Shown here piece by piece: positions 1 through 6,162 of a stretch of 8,671 bases of DNA (position 1 is the stretch's first letter; the number at the start of each line of letters is the position of its first letter). Location of the stretch: positions 1-8,671 of the forward strand of contig JANYKY010000211.1 of assembly GCA_025357975.1 (NCBI GenBank), in the 5' to 3' direction. The notes beneath the pieces are model-generated. The model made no database searches. It was not told the origin of the DNA and was given only the letters and a program-made list of their open reading frames with translations. Origin of the DNA: Gemmatimonadaceae bacterium (GTDB lineage Bacteria; Gemmatimonadota; Gemmatimonadetes; Gemmatimonadales; Gemmatimonadaceae). The translations under genes and the position numbers were made by a program.

Positions 1-1035
1 GCGCGTGAGCTGAGGCGCGAGCTTGGGCTTGCCGGCGACATGATCGGCGACAGCCCGCAGATGTCGTCAGTTCGGGCGCTCATTGCGACGGTGGCGGCAA
101 CGGACGCGCGGGTTCTGATCACCGGAGAATCAGGAACAGGAAAAGAGCTGGTTGCATCTGCGCTTCACGATGCGAGTACGCGTCGCGACAAGCCTTTCGT
201 CAGGGTGAACTGCGCGGCTATTCCGCGCGAGCTCGTCGAGAGTGAGATGTTCGGTCACGAGCGCGGCGCGTTCACCGGGGCAACCCAGGCACGCGTTGGA
301 CGGTTTGAGCTCGCTCACCCGGGAACGCTTTTTCTCGATGAGATCGGCGACCTCAGCCTGGATGCGCAGGCCAAGCTGCTGCGTGCAATCGAAGCAAAGG
401 AGATACAACGTGTCGGCGGCAACCGGAATATCCGGGTTGACGTCAGAATCATCGCCGCGACGAATCACGATCTTGCGCGCGCCGTGCGCGACGGAGCATT
501 TCGCGAGGACCTCTTCTTCCGCCTTAATGTTGTTCCTGTTGCGTTGCCTCCACTGCGAGAGCGGGACGGCGACGTAGTGCAGCTCGTGCACCATTTCTCT
601 CTCCTGAACTTCAGGAAAACGGGACAGCTTCCACCGACATGGTCACAGGCGGCGATGCAGCTCCTGATAAAGTATCAATGGCCCGGCAATGTCAGGGAGC
701 TCGCTAATATCGTCGAGCGCACTGCGATCGTTCACCCAGGCGCCGAAATCAGTGCGCGCACTCTCTCGGCAATCCTTGGCGGAGAATCAACCGTCACGCG
801 CTTTGTGCCCGAAACTGTTTCTGACGCAGTAACTGAGCACGGTGGGTTAACAGAGGCGCTCGATGATTACGAGCGTCGCATTATCGAAACCGCCGTCACC
901 AACGCCGATGGTAACATTGCGGAGGCCGCGCGATGGCTGAACACCGACCGCCCAAACCTGTACCGTCGCATGAAGCGGCTCGGAATCGACTCCGGTCGCG
1001 CTGCAGACGGGCAAACCGGTACAACAGGCACGTGA
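1..1035 (+). CDS. NtrX-like sigma-54-dependent response regulator, 5'-truncated
   Basis: This is the AAA+ and DNA-binding part of a bacterial enhancer-binding protein that remodels sigma-54 RNA polymerase to open promoters. The frame is open from base 1, so the gene starts upstream; the ATG at 40 is internal, and any receiver domain is outside the window. Numbered from that ATG, it has Walker A GESGTGKE (29-36), the sigma-54-contacting GAFTGA loop (76-81, intact), Walker B TLFLDEIG (96-103), sensor I AATN (139-142), the arginine-finger region REDLFFRLN (155-163), sensor II WPGNVREL (214-221) and a Fis-type helix-turn-helix (about 288-315, ending LYRRMKRLGI). The short linker and the C-terminal pattern resemble NtrX more than NtrC; this subfamily call is inference. 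Its stop overlaps the GTG start of the beta-barrel gene (GTGA), which suggests cotranscription. The target promoters and partner kinase cannot be seen. Confidence 0.93.
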   Translation, partial: ARELRRELGLAGDMIGDSPQMSSVRALIATVAATDARVLITGESGTGKELVASALHDASTRRDKPFVRVNCAAIPRELVESEMFGHERGAFTGATQARVGRFELAHPGTLFLDEIGDLSLDAQAKLLRAIEAKEIQRVGGNRNIRVDVRIIAATNHDLARAVRDGAFREDLFFRLNVVPVALPPLRERDGDVVQLVHHFSLLNFRKTGQLPPTWSQAAMQLLIKYQWPGNVRELANIVERTAIVHPGAEISARTLSAILGGESTVTRFVPETVSDAVTEHGGLTEALDDYERRIIETAVTNADGNIAEAARWLNTDRPNLYRRMKRLGIDSGRAADGQTGTTGT

Positions 1036-2384
1036 GAACTCGAGGGATCGCGCTGGCAATTGTATTCGCCGCTCTCCTGGATGCGCGAGCAGGCGCGGCA
1101 CAGGACACGACATCGACGCGGGACACGACGCTCGACCTCCGGTCAGTTCTTGCTGACGACGATCACGGTGGCCTGCGACTGACATCGGGCAAAGCGTACA
1201 ACCGGGTCGAAGGACTCCCCATTCTGTTTGGGCCGACATACAAGAACCGGATGCGCCGCGCTGACCTGTCACTGTCGGCCTTTGGAATTCTGCGGAGCGC
1301 CGACGCTTTTCACTGGGATGCGGACAACATCGGCCACAAGCTGAGCGCGGAGCTGCGTTTCGGCAGGCGGCGCGGATTTACATTTGGCGCAACCTCATTC
1401 GATGTCGTTACGCCCATCGAGCCATGGCAGCTCACCGAACCTGACGCGGGGCTCGCTGCCTTTTTTTTCAGGCGTGACTACTTCGACTATTTCGGGAGGC
1501 ACGGTGCGCGCGCTTACGCGTCAGCTTTCACTGCGGGAGGCGCCACATTCACGATCGGCCTCAGCGACGAGAGGTGGAGCTCGCGCAGCTCACGCTCGGT
1601 TTTCACACTCTTTCGTGATGATGACCGGTGGCGCGCCAATCCTCATGTCGATGACGGGCGTGTTCACGTCGCGGACGTGCAATTCGATCTCGACACACGT
1701 ACGAGCGAAATCAATCCGTGGGCGGGGTGGCTGATCAATGCCAGCTACGAACATGGCATCGGAGATTTACGCACCCAGCTGAACGGAGGCTCATTCCTCG
1801 AGGAGCATCGGTCATACGGTCGCGCGTTTTTCGACATAAGGCGCTACAACCGCATCTCGCCCAAACGCCAGATCAACGCGCGCCTGGTACTCGGCGGGCA
1901 GCTCGGCGGTGATGAGCTTCCGCTCGAGCGGAGATTCTCAGTGGGCGGAATCGGGACCCTCCCCGGCTTCGATTTCAGGCGCGTCGGGATCGGCACAGAC
2001 GTTGGCCAGTGTTCTGATCCCAGAGTGCCGAATAATGGTGGCGCCGAGTGCGAGCGTGTCGCGCTTGCTCAGCTTGAATACCGGCACGAGCTTCTGAGCG
2101 AGCTATTCGACGTCTTCAACAGGAACGGCATTCGTGTGAGAGGCGCGGTGTTTCGCGTGAAGCCGACAGCGGTGGCATTTCTAGATGCTGGCCGAGGCTG
2201 GCTCGTTGGTCCAAGAGCAGGCACCTTCGAGTATCCGTCCGGTTCCTTTCCTGGCTTCCACACATTCCGGACGGACGTCGGTGCGGGTCTCGATCTCGGT
2301 CTCCTCGGCATCTACGTCGCGAAGGCCGTGTCGTCATCGAAAGAACCGGCGAACTTCTTCGTGCGCATCCGCGACCGCTTCTAG
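1032..2384 (+). CDS. Omp85/D15 (BamA/TamA-like) outer-membrane beta-barrel protein
   Basis: Predicted outer-membrane beta-barrel of 450 residues. I chose the GTG at 1032 because it begins a clear signal peptide: basic MRTRG, a hydrophobic stretch to about residue 16, and a likely cleavage after AGA-AQ near 24. The ATG at 933 would bury that signal behind 33 residues and overlap the regulator gene by about 100 bp. Alternating hydrophobic strands fill residues 75-450. The D15-like C-terminal half includes RFSVGGIGTLPGFDFR (301-316), which matches the loop-6 region of Omp85 proteins, then LAQLEYRHEL (346-355), AFLDAGRGW (382-390) and the terminal FFVRIRDRF, whose final Phe is a typical beta-signal for insertion by BamA. 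The N-terminal AYNRVEGLPI motif (56-65) is shared by many D15-like proteins. There are no evident POTRA repeats, so it is not BamA itself. Cargo or function is unknown. The start codon has no strong Shine-Dalgarno sequence, which fits termination-reinitiation from the regulator gene. An 8-T run lies at 1461-1468. Confidence 0.85.
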   Translation: MRTRGIALAIVFAALLDARAGAAQDTTSTRDTTLDLRSVLADDDHGGLRLTSGKAYNRVEGLPILFGPTYKNRMRRADLSLSAFGILRSADAFHWDADNIGHKLSAELRFGRRRGFTFGATSFDVVTPIEPWQLTEPDAGLAAFFFRRDYFDYFGRHGARAYASAFTAGGATFTIGLSDERWSSRSSRSVFTLFRDDDRWRANPHVDDGRVHVADVQFDLDTRTSEINPWAGWLINASYEHGIGDLRTQLNGGSFLEEHRSYGRAFFDIRRYNRISPKRQINARLVLGGQLGGDELPLERRFSVGGIGTLPGFDFRRVGIGTDVGQCSDPRVPNNGGAECERVALAQLEYRHELLSELFDVFNRNGIRVRGAVFRVKPTAVAFLDAGRGWLVGPRAGTFEYPSGSFPGFHTFRTDVGAGLDLGLLGIYVAKAVSSSKEPANFFVRIRDRF

Positions 2385-2387
2385 CGC

Positions 2388-3032
2388 GTGGCACGCGTGC
2401 GTCTCATCTACGTTGGTTTGCTGCTCGCGAGTTTCGCCACGACCGCCGGTGCGCAGAAGGCGCAAGTCATGCTCGTAATGCCTGAGCATGCAATGCTGGC
2501 GATCGAGCCCCCGTCCGTGCGTTCTTCGTCGCTCATCACCGACGGCGCAATGCTCAATCTCATTCGCAACGGGTTCCCTGCGCATCTGCATTACAAGCTC
2601 GAGCGCTGGAGCACCGGCGGTTTTTTCGATGACGTTACGGCGCAGGCGGACTGGGATGCGGTGGTTCGATATGACGCTTTGGCGAAAGTGTTTCAGGTTT
2701 ATCGCGCCGTTGGAAAGAAGACGACATTTCTCGGAACCTTTCCTGACATCGGCGCCGCGGAGTCAGCCCTTGACCTTCCCTTCTCGGCGCCGATCCAGCC
2801 GCCGAAGAAAGGAAAGAAGACCTATTACAATCTTGTTCTCGATATCGAAACTCTCTCGCTCACGGAGCTGGACGAGGTGGAGCAATGGCTCCGTGGCGAG
2901 CTCAAGCCCGCGGTGCGCGGAAAGAAAAATCCGGGCACCGCTGTTGGACGCGGCGTCCGGACTGTGATGGTGCGACTGCTTGGTGGAGAAAAGAGGCGCT
3001 ACGAAGCACGCTCGGGAACGTTTCGCCCGTGA
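2388..3032 (+). CDS. Secreted DUF4390-like protein
   Basis: Exported protein of 214 residues and unknown function. The GTG at 2388 lies 3 bp after the stop of the beta-barrel gene. It begins a signal peptide (MARVRL, hydrophobic core to about 18, likely cleavage after TAGA near 22), so the product is periplasmic or surface-located. The mature part has a region NGFPAHLHYKLERW (61-74), then FFDDV (79-83), VVRYDALAKVFQVYR (92-106), a segment around 113-130 that may be the TF...A-L element, and a late LDI/L-DEVEQWL element (151-168). This order resembles the DUF4390 family, which in proteobacteria sits beside NtrY/NtrX genes. That agrees with the NtrX-like regulator two genes upstream. The family call is from recalled pattern only. 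A basic segment (KKGKK, 140-144) precedes the second half. There is no Shine-Dalgarno sequence, so translation is probably coupled. The last 34 bp overlap the opposing HNH gene. Confidence 0.75.
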   Translation: MARVRLIYVGLLLASFATTAGAQKAQVMLVMPEHAMLAIEPPSVRSSSLITDGAMLNLIRNGFPAHLHYKLERWSTGGFFDDVTAQADWDAVVRYDALAKVFQVYRAVGKKTTFLGTFPDIGAAESALDLPFSAPIQPPKKGKKTYYNLVLDIETLSLTELDEVEQWLRGELKPAVRGKKNPGTAVGRGVRTVMVRLLGGEKRRYEARSGTFRP

Positions 3033-3640
3033 GAACCATCCGCATGGAGTATGATGGGCTGTCCGTTGACTGGGTGCCGATGCTCCAGATCTTCGAGCTG
3101 ATGTAGCGTTCCCTCACCGTAAAAGAGGCGAATGTATCGCGCCTGTGTCGGCGTCAGCCGGCGAACAGCCCAGCTCAGGTGAACGAAGTGCGGTTCGATC
3201 GGCGCGTGCAGCGGATGCATCCCAATTTCATTCGGCAAGCTGTTGGCCTTGCGAGTATTGCATGGACTGCATGCCGTGACAACGTTGGTCCACTCGTTCG
3301 ACCCACCGCGCGATAATGGTATGAGGTGATCGCGTGTGAGTGATTCGCGCGGCTTGAGCTCGATCTGCATCCGGCCGCAGTACTGGCAACGGTAGCGATC
3401 GCGCGCGAAGAGGAACGTGTTGGTGACTTGACGGCGAAAACGGCGAGGGACGTGGATGAACCGCGTCAGGCGTATGACTGCCGGGCGCGGAAGCGTGAGC
3501 CGTTCTGAACGAACCACTTTATCGTGGTCCGCCTCGACGATCTCGGCTTTCCCGTCAATGACCAACCGCAACGCTCGTCTGAGCGGAACCATGGTGAGCG
3601 GCTCAAACGACGCGTTCAGTGCAAGACAACCTACGATCAA
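2999..3640 (-). CDS. HNH endonuclease family protein
   Basis: Predicted HNH-type (beta-beta-alpha metal) nuclease of 213 residues. The N-terminal half carries the LALNASFEPL (6-15) and AL-LVIDGKAEIVE (23-36) elements that recur in a common stand-alone chromosomal HNH family. The nuclease core is CQYC (85-88), TRDHLIPLSRGG (102-113), WTNVVTACSPCN (117-128). The four Cys (85, 88, 124, 127) should bind a structural zinc. His105, with Asp104, is the likely general base, and Asn119 and Asn128 fill the N and third HNH positions. The start is TTG at 3640, backed by a well-placed GGGAGGG just upstream. The biological substrate is not known for this family, and no methylase, restriction or phage gene accompanies it. 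It follows ilvE by 55 bp on the same strand and may share its transcript. The last 34 bp run through the end of the DUF4390-like gene on the other strand. Confidence 0.88.
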   Translation of the reverse strand: MIVGCLALNASFEPLTMVPLRRALRLVIDGKAEIVEADHDKVVRSERLTLPRPAVIRLTRFIHVPRRFRRQVTNTFLFARDRYRCQYCGRMQIELKPRESLTRDHLIPLSRGGSNEWTNVVTACSPCNTRKANSLPNEIGMHPLHAPIEPHFVHLSWAVRRLTPTQARYIRLFYGEGTLHQLEDLEHRHPVNGQPIILHADGSHGRNVPERAS

Positions 3641-3643
3641 GCA

Positions 3644-3650
3644 CCCTCCC
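3644..3650 (-). promoter_or_regulatory. Strong Shine-Dalgarno site fixing the HNH TTG start
   Basis: Read on the minus strand, GGGAGGG lies directly upstream of the TTG at 3640, with 4 bases between GGAGG and the start codon. This near-perfect match to the anti-Shine-Dalgarno sequence is the strongest in the window and decides the TTG start, which also places the conserved CLALNASFEPL element at the N-terminus. Confidence 0.7.
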
Positions 3651-3695
3651 GGGTCGCGCTATTACTGCCAGGCTACAATATACAACTCGTCGTCA

Positions 3696-4643
3696 CTAAA
3701 TACCCGCGTGGGCTCCAGTCGGTACCGGGGTCCGCCACCCGTACGGATCTGGAAGCCGGCCTTCGCAGATTCCCATGTAGGTCTCCTGAATGGCAGCCGT
3801 GATCGGGCCGCGGCGGCCATTGCCAACCTGAATGCGGTCGACCGACCTGATTGGTGTGATCTCCGCCGCTGTTCCGGTGAAGAACAACTCATCCGCGATA
3901 TAGAGCATCTCGCGAGGCATCACCTGCTCGATCACTTCATACCCCGCGTCGCGGGCGATTCGCATCACCGAGTCGCGGGTTATTCCGTTGAGAATCCCCG
4001 ACGCAACGGTCGACGTGAACAGCTTGCCGTCGCGCACCAGAAAGAGATTCTCGCCACTTCCCTCCGACACCAATCCGAACGAATCGAGCATGATTCCCTC
4101 GGAGTAGTGGTCGAGCTTCGCTTCCATCTTGGACAACTGTGAGTTTAAATAATTCCCGCCGGCTTTCGCCATCGTCGGGAATGTATCGGGGGCAGCGCGG
4201 CGCCAGCTCGACACGCAGACGTCCACGCCTTCGGCCGCTGATTCGTGTCCTAGATAACGGCCCCACGTCCATGGAATGATGAAGACTTCGACAGGACAGT
4301 CATTCGGCAGGACACCCATCTGCTCGCCGGTCCTGACGGCGATCGGCCGCAAGTAGCAATGCGGAAGCTCGTTCTCCCCGACGGTGTCGATCGCCGCCTG
4401 GATGAGGGTCTCGCGCGAATGCTTGAGCGGCATGCGATAGATGCGGCATGAATCGGCGAGGCGTCGCATGTGGTCGCCGAGCCGGAAGATGGCCGGCCCT
4501 TCGGGCGTCGCGTAGCAGCGGACTCCTTCAAAGACGCTCGAGCCGTAGTGGACGACGTGACTCATCACGTGGATGGTGGCGTCGTCCCAGGAAACGAACT
4601 TTCCGTCCCGCCAGATTTTGTGGTGGTTGTCGTCGCGTTCCAT
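3696..4643 (-). CDS. ilvE: Branched-chain amino-acid aminotransferase IlvE
   Basis: Cytoplasmic PLP-dependent (fold type IV) transaminase that interconverts Leu, Ile and Val with their 2-oxo acids using 2-oxoglutarate/glutamate, the last step of branched-chain biosynthesis. The frame also allows GTG at 4646, but the ATG at 4643 has the better spacing (5 bases) to AAGGA, giving 315 residues. In numbering from that GTG (subtract 1 for the chosen start), the family landmarks are HYGSSVFEGVRCY (33-45), RLGDHMRRL (55-63), YLRPIAVRTG (98-107), the PLP-binding lysine K161 in MAKAGGNYLNSQ, SEGSGENLF (194-202) and a late GTAAEITPIRSVD element that packs over the cofactor. The length is near E. coli IlvE (309). 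The C-terminus ends in a short divergent tail (VPTGAHAGI). It lies 169-173 bp downstream of the amidohydrolase, enough for its own promoter, and 55 bp ahead of the HNH gene. D-amino-acid transaminase is the main alternative but fits the motifs less well. Confidence 0.96.
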   Translation of the reverse strand: MERDDNHHKIWRDGKFVSWDDATIHVMSHVVHYGSSVFEGVRCYATPEGPAIFRLGDHMRRLADSCRIYRMPLKHSRETLIQAAIDTVGENELPHCYLRPIAVRTGEQMGVLPNDCPVEVFIIPWTWGRYLGHESAAEGVDVCVSSWRRAAPDTFPTMAKAGGNYLNSQLSKMEAKLDHYSEGIMLDSFGLVSEGSGENLFLVRDGKLFTSTVASGILNGITRDSVMRIARDAGYEVIEQVMPREMLYIADELFFTGTAAEITPIRSVDRIQVGNGRRGPITAAIQETYMGICEGRLPDPYGWRTPVPTGAHAGI

Positions 4644-4646
4644 CAC

Positions 4647-4815
4647 ATTCCTTGGTCAAGTTGTAGCGAAATCGTGGATCGTTGCCGCTCTTTAAAGTTA
4701 TCGGTTGGACTGTGACCGCACCAAGGCCACCGGTGTTGCGCCACTGCGACGACTACCCACTTTTGCCGCGGATCGGGCAGATTGGGGGCGGACTCGCCCG
4801 GCAACGGAAGCCCTC
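4647..4815 (-). promoter_or_regulatory. Spacer between amidohydrolase and ilvE; possible ilvE promoter
   Basis: No gene is evident here. It is the only long spacer within the minus-strand block, so an ilvE promoter probably lies in it. On the minus strand a weak sigma-70-like pair can be drawn, TTGGTG then GATAAC about 16 bases on (roughly 4697-4724), with 3/6 and 4/6 matches, which is poor support. There is a perfect 8-bp palindrome CACCGGTG at 4728-4735. A short GC hairpin (GGGCG/CGCCC, loop of 4) at 4786-4799 follows the amidohydrolase stop but has no T-run. I see no leader peptide with Leu/Ile/Val codon runs and no T-box-like structure, so attenuation is not supported. Confidence 0.35.
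4649..4653 (-). promoter_or_regulatory. Shine-Dalgarno site for ilvE
   Basis: Minus-strand AAGGA lies 5 bases before the ATG at 4643 but only 2 bases before the GTG at 4646. This spacing favours the ATG as the true ilvE start and shortens the protein by one residue. Confidence 0.55.
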
Positions 4816-6162
4816 TCAGAACGCCGACTGGTCTTTCTCCCAGGCAGAAAGCGCCTCGGCCGCCGCATGTACCCGACCCTGCAGCCCCGGATCGAGATCA
4901 ACAACCTTTCCGTCGACGAGCAATGCCCGTCCCTTCACCGCAACGAACTGAGCCTTCGCCCCAGCCAGCGCAAAAATTATCGCCGCATCGACATTTCCAA
5001 TCGGCGTTACATGCGCAGCTTCGAGAGAGAAAACGCTAAAGTCTGCATCCTTGCCCACCTCGAGCGACCCGACTTTATCGTCGATGTTAAGCGCACGCGC
5101 CCCGCCGATTGTCGCCATCTCCAACGCTGTGTGCGCGGGAATCGTTGTCTCATTCCTGTGGACGGCGCGCTGAAAAAGCACAGCAAGGCGCGCCTCCTCG
5201 AGAATGTCCATGCGATTGTTGCTCGCTACTGAGTCCGAGCCGAGCCCGACGGTTATTCCCGCGGCCAGATATTGAGCGAGCGGAGCGATACCATGTCCGA
5301 ACTTCGCATTCGATGCAGGACAGTGAGCGACCGCGCACTTGTGCCGAGCAATCGCCTCGATATCCTCGGCGTCGAGCCTGACAGCGTGAATCAGGAGTGG
5401 CGACGTTGACAGGCACCCCGTTTTCTCGAGCAATGCAACGGGCGACCTTCCGCGCGGCACGACTTCGAGTCCGCGCTCTATCCATTCCTCGGCAAATGGT
5501 CCCGTTCCCGAAGTAACGAGCTCCTGTTCCGACGCGCTTTCAGCGATGTGCAGGCCCATTCGCCAGCCTTCTTCATGCGCGAACTCCGCACATGCTGTGT
5601 AAAGCACGTCGGACACAGTGTACGGTGCGTGCGGAGAAATTCCGAGCCGCACAAGATCCGTCTGCAGCGGCGAAAGCTCGGCCACCCGGGCACGCAGCGC
5701 TTTGATCGACGCCTCACATTGCTCTGGGCCCGATCCAAATGTCTCCTGAAACATGATTCCGCGAACACCCATCTCGAGCATCGCTGTCATCACGAAGCCA
5801 GTCGCACATGTGTCGGCGTAGGTCGTAATTCCCGCGTGCAGGCCTTCCACGATTCCGTAACGCGCCGAGTCGAGAAGCATGTCGTCAGTCAGCGCTTCCT
5901 TGCGGCTGCTGCGCAGCTTGTCGATCCAGTCATTGAAGCAGAGATCTTCCAGAAAGCCGCGCATCGAGGTGAGCTCGAGGTGCGTGTGCGCGTTGATCAA
6001 CCCGGGAAGCAGCACGGAGTCACCGAAATCGTAGTCGTCACCATCGGGCGCTGAATCTGCCGGGCCTGCAAAAACAATTTTGCCATCGTGCTCAACGACG
6101 CATCCGTTCTCTATTGGCGGCTGCGTCACCGGCACGACCCAGCGGGCTCGGTATCGTTTCAT
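4816..6162 (-). CDS. Amidohydrolase-superfamily deaminase, substrate unresolved
   Basis: Metal-dependent hydrolase of 448 residues, most like the aminohydrolases that deaminate nucleosides or related rings (the SsnA/TrzN/MtaD group). It has the N-terminal small beta domain and the TIM-barrel metal ligands: NAHTHLE (H59, H61), SPHAPYT (H178), HIAES (H205, E208), LLIHAVRLD (H259), HCPASNAKFGHG (279-290) and GLGSDSVASNN (D310). The C-terminal strand domain returns with KDADFSVFS (371-379). A single-metal deaminase site is therefore complete, with no key residue missing. The HTHLE motif followed by a WI-KLR--R element (79-87) recalls aminodeoxyfutalosine deaminases of the futalosine menaquinone pathway. 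S-adenosylhomocysteine or methylthioadenosine deaminase is the main alternative. Sequence reading cannot decide between them. Its ATG overlaps the PBP stop (ATGA at 6159-6162) with no Shine-Dalgarno sequence of its own, so translation is probably coupled to the PBP. Confidence 0.88.
   Translation of the reverse strand: MKRYRARWVVPVTQPPIENGCVVEHDGKIVFAGPADSAPDGDDYDFGDSVLLPGLINAHTHLELTSMRGFLEDLCFNDWIDKLRSSRKEALTDDMLLDSARYGIVEGLHAGITTYADTCATGFVMTAMLEMGVRGIMFQETFGSGPEQCEASIKALRARVAELSPLQTDLVRLGISPHAPYTVSDVLYTACAEFAHEEGWRMGLHIAESASEQELVTSGTGPFAEEWIERGLEVVPRGRSPVALLEKTGCLSTSPLLIHAVRLDAEDIEAIARHKCAVAHCPASNAKFGHGIAPLAQYLAAGITVGLGSDSVASNNRMDILEEARLAVLFQRAVHRNETTIPAHTALEMATIGGARALNIDDKVGSLEVGKDADFSVFSLEAAHVTPIGNVDAAIIFALAGAKAQFVAVKGRALLVDGKVVDLDPGLQGRVHAAAEALSAWEKDQSAF

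Noticed and set aside
933..1031. Upstream ATG extension of the beta-barrel gene
   Set aside because: It would put 33 polar, Arg-rich residues before a clear signal peptide and overlap the regulator gene by about 100 bp; the GTG at 1032 fits far better.
2999..3640. HNH gene as part of a restriction, toxin or defence island
   Set aside because: Its neighbours are housekeeping and envelope genes, with no methylase, antitoxin, integrase or shift in composition that I can see.
3641..3695. TATATT-like -10 box ahead of the HNH gene
   Set aside because: A 5/6 match exists on the minus strand, but no -35 element lies at the right distance, so I do not call a promoter.
3456..4142. Plus-strand open frame of 228 codons opposite ilvE and the HNH gene
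   Set aside because: It runs antisense to two well-supported genes, its translation shows no domain or export signal, and such long shadow frames are expected in GC-rich sequence.
4786..4799. Short GC hairpin after the amidohydrolase stop, as an intrinsic terminator
   Set aside because: The stem is only 5 bp and no T-run follows on the minus strand.
4705..5232. Plus-strand open frame of 175 codons across the ilvE spacer into the amidohydrolase gene
   Set aside because: Most of it is antisense to the amidohydrolase, and the product is Arg-rich and low in order, typical of a shadow frame.
5548..6054. Plus-strand open frame of 168 codons inside the amidohydrolase gene
   Set aside because: Fully antisense to a gene with a complete metal-ligand set; no recognisable motif.
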